A stretch of 34,925 bases of DNA from an uncultured Eubacteriales bacterium (lineage in GTDB: Bacteria; Bacillota; Clostridia; Christensenellales; Borkfalkiaceae): positions 1-34,925 of the forward strand of contig UQTB01000023.1 in the NCBI GenBank assembly GCA_900543915.1. Reading direction: 5' to 3'. The position numbers and the translations under genes were made by a program. The notes below the pieces were generated by a model. It saw nothing but the letters and a program-made list of their open reading frames with translations. It was not told the origin of the DNA and made no database searches. Below, one piece after another: positions 1 to 8,483 of this stretch. How positions within the stretch are numbered: position 1 is the stretch's first letter; the number at the start of each line of letters is the position of its first letter.

Positions 1-914
<914 letters not shown>

Positions 915-920
915 GCCTTT

Positions 921-949
921 ATTATACAGAACCTCCCCAAATTCGTCAA
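921..949 (-). promoter_or_regulatory. Promoter of the NUDIX-mutY gene (leaderless geometry)
   Basis: On the minus strand TTGACG (944-949) and TATAAT (921-926) are separated by exactly 17 nt, close to the sigma-A consensus. Only six bases (AAAGGC) separate the -10 box from the ATG at 914. Transcription would therefore start at or next to the A of the ATG. It is back to back with the promoter of the thioesterase gene. Confidence 0.8.
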
Positions 950-958
950 CTTAAAACC

Positions 959-987
959 TTGCAAAATCGGCGAAATCATGCTATCAT
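959..987 (+). promoter_or_regulatory. Promoter of the thioesterase gene
   Basis: TTGCAA (959-964) and TATCAT (982-987) are 17 nt apart. They lie 22 nt upstream of the ATG at 1010, which has a GGAGA ribosome-binding site at 996-1000. Confidence 0.7.
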
Positions 988-1009
988 AGAGAAAAGGAGA
1001 TATTCGGCC

Positions 1010-1504
1010 ATGAAACATAAAATCGCAAGAAAGCAGATCAACGCGAAAAGCTGCCTGGTCTGCGGCTATGAAAACAACTTCGGCCTTCACATGAGTTTTT
1101 ACGAGACCGAAGACAACCTGGTCGTCGGCACGTTGAACGGGAGCTTTCAGCACCAGTCCTACCCCGAACGCATGCACGGCGGTCTGATCACCGCGGCGCT
1201 GGACGAGACCATCGGGCGCGCGCTCTGGCTCGTCGAACGGGATATCTACGCCGTGACGACGGAGATCAACGTCAAATTCCGCAAGCCCGTACCGCTCGGA
1301 AAAGAGCTGTACGTAGTGGGCGAAATCGTCAGAAACACCTCCCGTATCTTCGAGGGCGCGGGAAAGATCACGGATGAGACCGGCGCTGTCTACGCCACCG
1401 CGACGGGCACGTATTTTAAAATCAAGAGCGAAACCGAGGAAATGAAAGCCGAGCGCGAAAAAGAGATTCTCTTCCCGGACGAGCGGACGGAATTTGAATT
1501 CTGA
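1010..1504 (+). CDS. PaaI-family hotdog thioesterase
   Basis: This 164-aa protein has the hotdog-fold acyl-CoA thioesterase signature. The N-terminal CLVCG-x-NNFGL element (residues 15-26) is typical of this PaaI-like subgroup. HGG (56-58) and the following ALDE (63-66) form the usual active-site turn and helix. The family hydrolyses acyl-CoA thioesters in the cytosol; the substrate cannot be told from sequence. The frame is open further upstream, but the ATG at 1010 is chosen because it has a good Shine-Dalgarno site (AAAAGGAGA at 992-1000) and a promoter 22 nt upstream. The C-terminal 25 residues are charged and lie outside the fold. It is monocistronic, with its own promoter and terminator. 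Confidence 0.85.
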   Translation: MKHKIARKQINAKSCLVCGYENNFGLHMSFYETEDNLVVGTLNGSFQHQSYPERMHGGLITAALDETIGRALWLVERDIYAVTTEINVKFRKPVPLGKELYVVGEIVRNTSRIFEGAGKITDETGAVYATATGTYFKIKSETEEMKAEREKEILFPDERTEFEF

Positions 1505-1622
1505 TCCGCGGCATTCCGGCAAGCGCGCCGCCGGAGGATTTCACCGCGCTCATTTGCCGCGCAGTCACCCGCGGGCGAAGCAAACTGACGCGTCGGAGAC
1601 AGAAAAACAGCGCGAAACCGCG

Positions 1623-1657
1623 GCGGTCAACGGACAGTTGACCGCTTTTTTCTTTTT
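1623..1657 (+). terminator. Rho-independent terminator after the thioesterase gene
   Basis: A perfect 9-bp stem (GCGGTCAAC/GTTGACCGC) with a 5-nt loop is followed by TTTTTTCTTTTT. The T tract runs almost into the -35 box of the next gene. Confidence 0.85.
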
Positions 1658-1661
1658 CGGC

Positions 1662-1690
1662 TTTACAAATGCGCGCGCGTATGTTACAAT
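1662..1690 (+). promoter_or_regulatory. Promoter of the XRE regulator-flavin reductase operon
   Basis: TTTACA (1662-1667) and TACAAT (1685-1690) are separated by 17 nt. An AGGAG ribosome-binding site (1701-1705) precedes the ATG at 1714. Confidence 0.75.
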
Positions 1691-1713
1691 AAAAGCACTG
1701 AGGAGAGAACAAA

Positions 1714-2589
1714 ATGAAAGCGATCGGAAAAGATTTGAAAGAAGCCCGCCTGAAAAAGGGGCTGACGGGAGAACAGCTCGCGGAGCTTTTATCTGTCACC
1801 GAGCAGACCGTCTCCCAATGGGAGGCGGACGAGAGTTTTCCCGACATTGAAGCCCTGATCAAACTGAGCGATATTCTGGACTTGGATCTCGACGAGCTGC
1901 TGAAAGAAAATTCCGCGGATACGATAACCGATTTTGCCGCCCGTCCGCAGGAAGAACCGCAGACGGAATACGAAGCGCCGCCAGCGGTCTATGCGCCCGA
2001 GCCGGAATCGGTCGAGGTGATTGCAGAGCGTTCCAAAGGGATACAAATGCTTCTCCTCGTCTCGCTCATTTTTATTTTTTTGCTTATCGCTTTTCTGATT
2101 TACGGTATTTGTTTTGCGCCTCGAAAGGCAGAACTGAAAAATCTGGATTTCCTGTATATTATCTTGCTGATCACAGCGATCGGCGCGATGATTTTCAGCT
2201 ACGTAAAACATAAAAATACGCCAAAGAACGCGATTATCCGCTGCGGAGACGAGCTGCGCGTCTATTATGGCAAGCACTTCCGTCAGGTGCCGCTAAATGA
2301 AATCGACTACATCCGCGAGTTCCACCCGCGCAGTGATTATTTTCTGCATTACGGTGCACTGCATATCGTATTAAAAAACGGGGAAAAATTAAAGACAGTT
2401 ACGCTCAAGGGCGATATCGCCGAAATCCGCACGAGAATTTTGGAGGCAAAACACCTCTTCGAGCAAGCGGACGGCGGCGACGCTTATGGAGCCCCGGAAC
2501 AAGAATATGAGGAATATGATGAATCGGACGAATATGCGGAGGACGGCGAGTCTGAAGAATATTCGGAAAATAACGAAAATAAGGAGTAA
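1714..2589 (+). CDS. Membrane-anchored XRE-family transcriptional regulator
   Basis: This is a 291-aa protein in four parts. Residues 4-62 are an XRE/Cro helix-turn-helix (LKEARLKKGLTGEQLAELL, then VTEQTVSQWE as recognition helix). Residues 65-108 are an acidic and proline-rich linker. Residues about 110-130 and 145-163 are two strongly hydrophobic membrane segments. Residues about 170-250 form a soluble domain with a beta-rich pattern, perhaps PH-like, and the last 30 residues are almost all Glu, Asp, Tyr and Ser. A DNA-binding domain tied to the membrane suggests a one-component sensor; no ligand can be inferred. The stop is 3 nt before the flavin reductase start, whose AAGGAG ribosome-binding site lies inside the last codons of this gene. 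The two are therefore co-transcribed and probably linked in function. Confidence 0.85.
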   Translation: MKAIGKDLKEARLKKGLTGEQLAELLSVTEQTVSQWEADESFPDIEALIKLSDILDLDLDELLKENSADTITDFAARPQEEPQTEYEAPPAVYAPEPESVEVIAERSKGIQMLLLVSLIFIFLLIAFLIYGICFAPRKAELKNLDFLYIILLITAIGAMIFSYVKHKNTPKNAIIRCGDELRVYYGKHFRQVPLNEIDYIREFHPRSDYFLHYGALHIVLKNGEKLKTVTLKGDIAEIRTRILEAKHLFEQADGGDAYGAPEQEYEEYDESDEYAEDGESEEYSENNENKE

Positions 2590-2592
2590 GAT

Positions 2593-3192
2593 ATGAACGA
2601 CAAAGCAATGTTTAAAATCGGTTACGGACTCTATATCCTGACCGCAAGCGAAAACGGCAGGGACAACGGCTGCATCGTCAACACCCTGGTCCAGGTCACT
2701 TCTTCGCCCAACCGCGTGACGATCGCCGTCAACAAGGCGAACTACACGGCGGAGATGATCTCCCGCACCAAGGCGTTCAACGTTTCCATGCTGACCGTAA
2801 CCGCGAAGATGGAGACCATCGAGCGGTTCGGCTTCCAATCGGGCAGGACTGCTGATAAATTTGAAAACTTCCCCTTTGCGCGCGCGGCGAACGGCATCCC
2901 TTACGTCCGCAGGGAATGCAACGCCTACCTCTGCTGCAACGTACTGACCGTGACGGATCTCGGAACGCACCTTTTGTTCCTCGCGGAAGTGGTCGACGGC
3001 GACGTCACCGGGGAAGACGAAAGCCTTACTTACGCATATTACCATGCGAACATCAAACCCAAACCGCAGGCGCAGGCGAAAAAGGGCTGGAGATGCACCA
3101 TCTGCAACTACGTGTATGAGGGGGAAGAACTCCCGCCCGACTTTATCTGCCCCATCTGCAAACACGGTGTGAGCGACTTCGTAAAACTATAA
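2593..3192 (+). CDS. Flavin reductase-rubredoxin fusion (high-molecular-weight rubredoxin type)
   Basis: This 199-aa protein has an N-terminal flavin reductase-like split-barrel domain (residues 1-150, with N30-T31 and the VTSSPNRVTIAVNK segment typical of FMN binding). After a short Lys/Gln/Ala/Pro linker comes a rubredoxin domain at residues 166-199. The four iron ligands are C168, C171, C186 and C189 (CTIC and CPIC). In other Clostridia such fusions (Hrb) pass electrons from NAD(P)H through FMN and rubredoxin to diiron flavoproteins or rubrerythrins that detoxify oxygen and nitric oxide. That role is family knowledge; no partner gene is present here. It is the second gene of an operon with the XRE regulator and is followed by a strong terminator. 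Confidence 0.9.
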   Translation: MNDKAMFKIGYGLYILTASENGRDNGCIVNTLVQVTSSPNRVTIAVNKANYTAEMISRTKAFNVSMLTVTAKMETIERFGFQSGRTADKFENFPFARAANGIPYVRRECNAYLCCNVLTVTDLGTHLLFLAEVVDGDVTGEDESLTYAYYHANIKPKPQAQAKKGWRCTICNYVYEGEELPPDFICPICKHGVSDFVKL

Positions 3193-3223
3193 AATCTTTA
3201 TCATCAGAACAGAACAGAAATCA

Positions 3224-3275
3224 AAACAAAAAATTGCCGCCCGCGCAATCTGCGCGGGCGGCGTATCTTTATTTT
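3224..3275. terminator. Bidirectional terminator between convergent operons
   Basis: A perfect 12-bp GC-rich stem (GCCGCCCGCGCA at 3236-3247 with its complement at 3251-3262) has a 3-nt loop. A T-rich run follows on the plus strand (to about 3275). An A-rich run precedes it, serving as the T tract for minus-strand transcripts. It serves the flavin reductase gene and livF. Confidence 0.85.
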
Positions 3276-3296
3276 TCGGGCGCCGTCCCGTAGGCT

Positions 3297-4007
3297 TCAT
3301 TCGCCGAGATACGCCTTTTTGATCTGATCGTTGCCGGCAAGCTCCGAGGCTTTGCCCGAAAACGCGATCGTGCCCGTCTCGAGCACGTAGGCGCGGTCCG
3401 CGATGGAGAGCGCCTTCCTGGCGTTCTGTTCCACCAGCAGAATGGTCGTTCCGCTCTTGTTGATCTCCTGAATGGTCTTGAATATCTCGCTCACGTAGAG
3501 AGGCGAGAGCCCCATGCTGGGCTCGTCCAGCAGCAATATTTTGGGGTGAGACATGAGCGCGCGCCCCATCGCCAGCATCTGCTGTTCGCCGCCCGAAAGC
3601 GTGCCCGCCTCCTGTCTGGCGCGCTCTTTTAATATGGGGAATTTCGCATAGACCGCGTCCAGGGTCTCCGAAAATTCCTTTTTATCTCTGCGCGTATAGG
3701 CCCCCAGCTGAAGATTCTCGTAGACCGTGAGTTCGGCAAACACGCGCCGCCCTTCCGGCACCTCCGCCATGCCCATCTTGACGATCTTCTGCGTGGGCGT
3801 GTGCGTGACGTTCTGCCCGTACAGCGTGACCGATCCCCCCTTGATGGGAATCAGCCCGATGACGGACTGCAATATCGTGGTCTTGCCGGCACCGTTCGCC
3901 CCGATCAGGGCGATGATTTCCCCTTCCCCGACTTCAAACGAGACGCCCTTGATCGCGCGGATGAGACCGTAATTGACTTCCAGATCCCTGACTTCCAGTA
4001 TCGCCAT
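3297..4007 (-). CDS. livF: Branched-chain amino acid ABC transporter ATP-binding protein LivF
   Basis: This 236-aa ATPase has Walker A GANGAGKT (about 35-42), the ABC signature LSGGEQQ, Walker B LLLDEPS and the switch His region LLVEQN. The spacing MAILEVRDLEVNYG...IRAIKGVSFEV is typical of LivF rather than LivG. With LivG it powers uptake through LivH and LivM in the inner membrane. The start at 4007 has AGGAGGA upstream, and the TAG stop of livG lies inside this ribosome-binding site. It is the last gene of the livKHMGF operon. Confidence 0.93.
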   Translation of the reverse strand: MAILEVRDLEVNYGLIRAIKGVSFEVGEGEIIALIGANGAGKTTILQSVIGLIPIKGGSVTLYGQNVTHTPTQKIVKMGMAEVPEGRRVFAELTVYENLQLGAYTRRDKKEFSETLDAVYAKFPILKERARQEAGTLSGGEQQMLAMGRALMSHPKILLLDEPSMGLSPLYVSEIFKTIQEINKSGTTILLVEQNARKALSIADRAYVLETGTIAFSGKASELAGNDQIKKAYLGE

Positions 4008-4015
4008 ATTTCCTC

Positions 4016-4786
4016 CTAATCGCCGAGGTACGCCCGCACGACGGCGGGATCGTTCAGCACGTCCGATACGGCGCCGGACGCCAGCGTCGTCCCGAAATTG
4101 AGGACGGTGAGCTCCTCGCAGATGCCCGCCACCAGGCGCATATCGTGCTCGATCAGCAAAATCGTCATATCGAAATTGTCCCGCACGAAGCGGATGGTCT
4201 GCATGAGCTCCTCCGTCTCCTGCGGATTCATGCCCGCGGCCGGTTCGTCCAGCAGCAGAACTTTCGGCTCCGTCGCGAGTGCGCGGGCGATTTCGAGCTT
4301 CCGCTGTTTGCCGTAGGGAAGATTGCTCGCCAGCCGGTTGCGCTCCTTTTCGAGATCGAACACGCGGAGGATTTCCTTCGCGCGGTCCCGCATTGCCTTT
4401 TCCGCCCGCGCGTGCCGCGGCAGGCGGAGTATGCTCTCCATAAAATTGCAGCGGTACGCGGGCAGATTGTGGAGCCCGACGAGCACGTTGCGGATGACGC
4501 TCATGTTGTTGAACAGCCGGATGTTCTGAAAGGTGCGCGCCAGGCCCTTGCGGTTGATGACGATGGGCGACAGCCCGGCGATGCTCTCGCCGTCCAGCAC
4601 GATTTCCCCCTCGGTGGGCTTGTAAACGCCCGTCAGCATATTGAACACGGTGGTCTTGCCCGCGCCGTTCGGGCCGATCAGCCCGTAAATCTGATTTTTT
4701 CTGATTTGAAGGTTGAAGCCGTCTACCGCCTTCAGGCCGCCGAACGAAATGCCGAGGTTTTTCGCCTGTAAAATCACTTCCGCCAT
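4016..4786 (-). CDS. livG: Branched-chain amino acid ABC transporter ATP-binding protein LivG
   Basis: This is a 256-aa ABC ATPase with Walker A GPNGAGKTT and Walker B LLLDEPAAGMN. The degenerate signature LPYGKQRKLEIARAL is usual for LivG. The segment MLTGVYKPTEG...GLARTFQNIRLFNNMSV is diagnostic for the subfamily. The frame is open to 4834, but the ATG at 4786 is chosen: it is one base after the livM stop and has GGAGGAAAAG upstream. It forms the ATPase pair with LivF. Confidence 0.93.
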   Translation of the reverse strand: MAEVILQAKNLGISFGGLKAVDGFNLQIRKNQIYGLIGPNGAGKTTVFNMLTGVYKPTEGEIVLDGESIAGLSPIVINRKGLARTFQNIRLFNNMSVIRNVLVGLHNLPAYRCNFMESILRLPRHARAEKAMRDRAKEILRVFDLEKERNRLASNLPYGKQRKLEIARALATEPKVLLLDEPAAGMNPQETEELMQTIRFVRDNFDMTILLIEHDMRLVAGICEELTVLNFGTTLASGAVSDVLNDPAVVRAYLGD

Positions 4787-4787
4787 G

Positions 4788-5972
4788 CTACTTTTCCTCC
4801 GTTCGTTCTTTGATTCCCTCGGCCTCTTCCCCATCGTGCCTGAGATCGACGGATAAAATCGCGTCCATATCCACTTTCGTGGGAATGTCGCTCCAGTCCG
4901 CCGGGTGATCGACGATCTCCGCCTCCTCTTCCTCCGGGCTCTTTTTCCTGAATTTCCGCACGAGCTTCTGAACCTGCGCCGAGAGGAAGGTGCCGAGGGT
5001 GCGGAAATTGAACCGGTCGCGGAACTTCTTTAAAGAAGGCGCGTTGTTTACGATGACGATGAAGATGAGCACCAGCGCGTAGATGATGTTGCGGAACGCC
5101 GTCATGTTGCCCGTAAAGAGATTGTTGAATTTAAAGTTGATATAGGCGAGCAGCGCCGCCGCGACGATGCTGCCGTTCAGGCTTCCCATGCCGCCCAGCA
5201 CCACCATCACCAGGATCTCGATGGAATAGTTATAGGAGAAAAAACTGCTAGACACCGGCGTGACGCCCTGCGCGTACAATACGCCGGCCATCCCCGCGAA
5301 AAACGCCGCCACCACGAACGCCAGGAGCTTGTAGAACGTGACGTTGATGCCCGAAGCGCGCGCCGCGATCTCGCTGTCGCGGATCGCCGTGATCGCCCGC
5401 CCGTGCTTGCTCCGCACGAGGTTCTGTATGACCAGAAGTCCCAGGAGCAGCACGACGAAGGAGATGATGAAGAGCGCGTTGGTATACGTCTCCGTCTGCA
5501 GGCCCAGGGGGCCGCCCAGCGCGTCGATATTCTGGAACACCGTCCGCACGATCTCGCCGAACGCCAGGGTGACGATGGCGAGATAATCCCCCTTCAGCCT
5601 GAGCGCCGGAAGCCCGATGACGAAGCCGAACACCGCCGCGGCAATGCCGCCGATGACGAGGGACAAAATTACCACGACCACGGGAACGGGAATCACCTGA
5701 TGCAGCAGATTGGAACAATATCCGCCGATATATGCGCCCACGCACATAAACCCCGCATGCCCCAAAGACAGCTCGCCCAAAAAACCGACCACGAGATTGA
5801 GGGAAACCGCCAAAAGAATGCTGTATGCGATCTGATGGAACATCTTGGTGTAAGAGGTCTTCAGGTTGCCCGTATAATAGAGGATCACCAGCACCGCGAG
5901 AACGGCTCCGATGACGACGTAACTCATGTAATTTTTGGGTTTTAATTTAAATTTCTTCGCTTTCGCCGTCAT
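4788..5972 (-). CDS. livM: Branched-chain amino acid ABC transporter permease LivM
   Basis: This 394-aa integral membrane protein shows LivM hallmarks: LSLNLVVGFLGELSLGHAGF, the cytoplasmic coupling segment AIRDSEIAARASGIN and GGMGSLNGSIVAA. Roughly nine or ten hydrophobic helices fill residues 15-320. The last 75 residues form a charged, cytoplasmic, acidic extension not expected in the core family, which usually ends near residue 320. It starts one base after livH ends and is separated from livG by a single base, so translation is coupled along the operon. Confidence 0.92.
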   Translation of the reverse strand: MTAKAKKFKLKPKNYMSYVVIGAVLAVLVILYYTGNLKTSYTKMFHQIAYSILLAVSLNLVVGFLGELSLGHAGFMCVGAYIGGYCSNLLHQVIPVPVVVVILSLVIGGIAAAVFGFVIGLPALRLKGDYLAIVTLAFGEIVRTVFQNIDALGGPLGLQTETYTNALFIISFVVLLLGLLVIQNLVRSKHGRAITAIRDSEIAARASGINVTFYKLLAFVVAAFFAGMAGVLYAQGVTPVSSSFFSYNYSIEILVMVVLGGMGSLNGSIVAAALLAYINFKFNNLFTGNMTAFRNIIYALVLIFIVIVNNAPSLKKFRDRFNFRTLGTFLSAQVQKLVRKFRKKSPEEEEAEIVDHPADWSDIPTKVDMDAILSVDLRHDGEEAEGIKERTEEK

Positions 5973-5973
5973 A

Positions 5974-6858
5974 TCACACCTTCTCCCTGCGTTTTACGCC
6001 CAAAAGCCCGGTCGGCTTGATCAAGAGAATGAGGATCAGGAGCCCGAACTCGATCGCCGTGGTAAAGGGCGCGAGCACGGGAACGCTCTCGCAGATTTTC
6101 TCGACAATGCCGAGCAGGATTCCTCCCAGCATCGCGCCGGGAATGGAGCCGATCCCCCCGATGACCGCGGCGGTAAACGCCTTGATCCCCGGGAGCGCGC
6201 CCGTAGAGGGCGTGACGGTGGGAATCTGCATCAGATAGAAACTCCCCGCCACCGCCGCGAGCGCAGAGCCGATGATAAAGGTGAGCGAGATCAGGGCGTT
6301 CGCGTTGACGCCCATCAGCTGCGCGGCGCCGCGGTCTTCGGAGAGCGCGAGCATCGCCCGCCCGGTGCGCGTCCGCTTGATAAATACGGTGAGCCCCGCC
6401 ATCAGCAGCGCGCCGACGACGAGCGTCACGACCGTGGAATAGGAGATTGTGATCCCCCCGACCTGAAACCAGGTCTTTCCTCCGAAACGGATTGCAATGT
6501 CCACGTTTTCGGGAGCGGAGCCGAACGCCACCTGCGCGACGCCCTGCAGGAGATAGCTGACGCCGATCGCGGTGATCAAAACGGCGAGCGGCGACGCGCC
6601 CCTGAGCGGCTTATATGCGCACTTTTCCACCGCGAACCCGAGCGCGCAGCAGACGACGACCGCGAACAGCATGGCGACGAGCGGCATATTCCACCAGCCG
6701 AGAAAGACGAACACCGAATACGCCCCGACCATGATGATGTCTCCGTGGGCGAAGTTCAGCATCTTGGCGATCCCGTACACCATGGTATAGCCCAGCGCGA
6801 TGAGCGCATAGATGCTGCCCAGGCTCAGGCCGTTGATGAGGGTACTGACAAACTCCAT
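5974..6858 (-). CDS. livH: Branched-chain amino acid ABC transporter permease LivH
   Basis: This 294-aa permease carries the LivH signature ALGYTMVYGIAKMLNFAHGD near the N-terminus, the coupling segment ALSEDRGAAQLMGVNANALI and GGIGSIPGAMLGGILLGIVE near the C-terminus. About eight hydrophobic segments are visible. It pairs with LivM to form the channel. AGAGGAGAAATT precedes the ATG. A 97-nt gap containing a stem-loop separates it from livK, a usual way to allow more binding protein than permease to be made. Confidence 0.93.
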   Translation of the reverse strand: MEFVSTLINGLSLGSIYALIALGYTMVYGIAKMLNFAHGDIIMVGAYSVFVFLGWWNMPLVAMLFAVVVCCALGFAVEKCAYKPLRGASPLAVLITAIGVSYLLQGVAQVAFGSAPENVDIAIRFGGKTWFQVGGITISYSTVVTLVVGALLMAGLTVFIKRTRTGRAMLALSEDRGAAQLMGVNANALISLTFIIGSALAAVAGSFYLMQIPTVTPSTGALPGIKAFTAAVIGGIGSIPGAMLGGILLGIVEKICESVPVLAPFTTAIEFGLLILILLIKPTGLLGVKRREKV

Positions 6859-6875
6859 AATTTCTCCTCTTTATG

Positions 6876-6908
6876 AAAATAAGTTTTTCTCATCGAAAAA
6901 CTTACTTT
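6876..6908 (-). other. Intercistronic stem-loop between livK and livH
   Basis: AAAATAAGTTTTT (6876-6888) can pair with AAAAACTTACTTT (6896-6908), giving 13 pairs including one G-U in the minus-strand RNA, with a 7-nt loop. It lies between the livK stop and the livH ribosome-binding site and lacks a separate T tract. It is more likely an mRNA-stabilising or processing hairpin than a full terminator. Confidence 0.5.
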
Positions 6909-6955
6909 CCGTATCCGAAGCGTCTCCGCCCGGCTAAAATCTGTCCGTTCTGTTC

Positions 6956-8101
6956 TCAGGTGAGCGCCACGATGACGGGCTCTTTGTCCGGCGCGCCGGA
7001 AGCGTCCCACGTCATGGTCCCCGTCGTCCCGGTAAACACAAACCCCTCGCCGCTGATCGTCGATTTCAGGATCTCGCACAGATCGCTGACCGAAATCGTA
7101 GCGTCTGTCACGTTCGCCTCTTTCATCGCCTCGTAAAGGACGTAAACCGCGTCGTATGCGTCCGCCGCAAACTGATCGGGCGTCTCGTTGTATTTCGCCT
7201 TGTAGTCATCCACGAACTTCTTCGTCTTTTCGTCCGTCGCCGCGGCGTCAAAAGCGGTCATGTAGGAGATCTCCCCTTCCACGGTGTCGATAAAGCCGTT
7301 CTGTTCGATCAGCGCCTTCAGCCCGTCCAGGCCGTCGCACCCGAAGAAGTCGGGCTGCCAGCCCTGCGTCGTCACCGCGTTGCGGATGATGAGGTTCGCC
7401 TCCGTATAGTAAATGGGGAGGTAAACGACCTCGCAGCCGGCGTTTTTCAGATTGGTCACCTGCTGATTGAAGTCCACTGCGCCTTCCAAAAAGGAGGCCT
7501 CCGTCAGCGTGACGTTTTCGTATTTCTGGATCTCAGCCTTGAAGCTGTCGAAAATGCCCTTGGAATACGTATCGCTCGAATCGTAGATCGCGCCGATTTT
7601 GGTGTATTTCTCCGCGAGCGTCTCCGCGGAAATCCGCCCCTGATCGGGGTCGTCAAAACAGATGCGGTAGGCGTTGTCTTCCTTGATGACTTCCGCCGCG
7701 GAGGCCGAAGGCGTGATAAAGAAGAGATTATCCTTTTTCGCCTCGTTCGCAAACGCGAGGCAGGAAGCGGAAGTGACCGATCCCAGGCTGACCTGCATGC
7801 CCGCCTCGATCAAAGAGGTGTAGGCGTTTGCCGCCGGCGTAGCCTGCGCCTGATCGTCGCGCATGTCAAAATAGAACGTGTAGCCGTTGAGCCCGCCCGC
7901 GGCGTTGATCTCCTCCACCGCAACGGTAGCGCCCCGCTGCACCGAGATGCCGTAGCTGGCCTCGCCGCCCGTCAGCGGGCCGGTCGCGCCGATAAAGATC
8001 ATCGTGTCGGGATCATAGCTGCCGCCGCCGCACGCAAGAAGGGAGGCGGAAGCGATCGCGATCGCACAAAATACACAAAACAACCTGATGACTCTTTTCA
8101 T
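6956..8101 (-). CDS. livK: Branched-chain amino acid ABC transporter substrate-binding lipoprotein LivK
   Basis: This 381-aa secreted protein begins with a signal peptide ending in the lipobox LLAC (C24), so it is anchored in the outer leaflet of the cytoplasmic membrane. The mature part is a periplasmic-binding fold of the leucine/isoleucine/valine type I family: IGATGPLTGGEASYGISV at the start, and later GATVAVEEINAAGGLNG and FAADAYDAVYVLYEAM. It captures branched-chain amino acids or related ligands for LivHMGF. The ATG has AATCGGAGG about 12 nt upstream. It is first in the operon, behind a palindrome-covered promoter. Confidence 0.93.
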   Translation of the reverse strand: MKRVIRLFCVFCAIAIASASLLACGGGSYDPDTMIFIGATGPLTGGEASYGISVQRGATVAVEEINAAGGLNGYTFYFDMRDDQAQATPAANAYTSLIEAGMQVSLGSVTSASCLAFANEAKKDNLFFITPSASAAEVIKEDNAYRICFDDPDQGRISAETLAEKYTKIGAIYDSSDTYSKGIFDSFKAEIQKYENVTLTEASFLEGAVDFNQQVTNLKNAGCEVVYLPIYYTEANLIIRNAVTTQGWQPDFFGCDGLDGLKALIEQNGFIDTVEGEISYMTAFDAAATDEKTKKFVDDYKAKYNETPDQFAADAYDAVYVLYEAMKEANVTDATISVSDLCEILKSTISGEGFVFTGTTGTMTWDASGAPDKEPVIVALT

Positions 8102-8141
8102 TCCTCTGAAACCTCCGATTTTTTTCTATCGACAATAATTG

Positions 8142-8177
8142 GCAAAAAAGTTCACGGCTTTTTTGCATGATTATGCA
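8142..8177 (-). promoter_or_regulatory. livK leader with two mutually exclusive hairpins
   Basis: The roughly 105-nt livK leader holds a stem GCAAAAAAG (8142-8150)/CTTTTTTGC (8158-8166). It also holds a stem TGCAT (8164-8168)/ATGCA (8173-8177). The two share bases 8164-8166 and cannot form fully together. No known riboswitch or T-box is recognised. Confidence 0.3.
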
Positions 8178-8209
8178 GATGACGGCGCAGCCGGATAAAG
8201 ATAAATTTT

Positions 8210-8242
8210 GACTATTTTAATACAATTTCAATAAATAGTCAA
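8210..8242 (-). promoter_or_regulatory. livK: livK promoter with overlapping palindromic operator
   Basis: Minus-strand TTGACT (8237-8242) and TAAAAT (8214-8219) have a 17-nt spacer. An inverted repeat GACTATTT (8210-8217)/AAATAGTC (8233-8240) overlaps both boxes, so a protein bound there would block RNA polymerase. The rest of the 382-nt gap between livK and the patatin gene is AT-rich and holds only the patatin terminator. Confidence 0.65.
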
Positions 8243-8369
8243 TCGTTTGAAGGGGATATTTGAAAACTTTTCAAAAATTTTTTCACAGGCTGCGGAGGCG
8301 AAAAATTTGAAAAAATCCGCGATAAATCCCGAAAATTCTGTGCTCTTTTCGGTTTTCGGCAAAAATATG

Positions 8370-8425
8370 TGAAAAAACTGTGGCTTTTTGCCGCTTTTTG
8401 AAAGCAAACTCACAAAACCACAGTT
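8370..8425 (-). terminator. Probable terminator after the patatin gene
   Basis: AACTGTGG (8418-8425 on the minus strand) pairs with CCACAGTT (8376-8383), followed by TTTTTTC. The 34-nt interval can form its own small hairpin (GCTTT/AAAGC). It lies 59 nt after the patatin stop. Confidence 0.6.
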
Positions 8426-8483
8426 CAGGCGATAATAATTTATACAATTTTTAAAACATCAGAAACGCCGATTTTTTCTGTTT

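Noticed and set aside
5935..6876. Long plus-strand open frame antisense to livH
   Set aside because: Low-complexity Arg/Asp/His-rich translation, no ribosome-binding site, and it mirrors a clear liv permease gene. It is a codon-bias shadow.
8102..8207. T-box or known riboswitch in the livK leader
   Set aside because: No T-box sequence (the conserved TGGNACC-type bulge), no Stem I features and no classic terminator before livK were found.
8240..8300. CodY box near the livK promoter
   Set aside because: The AT-rich stretches differ from the AATTTTCWGAAAATT consensus at too many positions.
8228..8413. 61-codon minus-strand frame between the patatin gene and livK
   Set aside because: It begins with GTG without a ribosome-binding site, overlaps the patatin terminator and the livK promoter, and has an AT-driven Phe/Lys composition.
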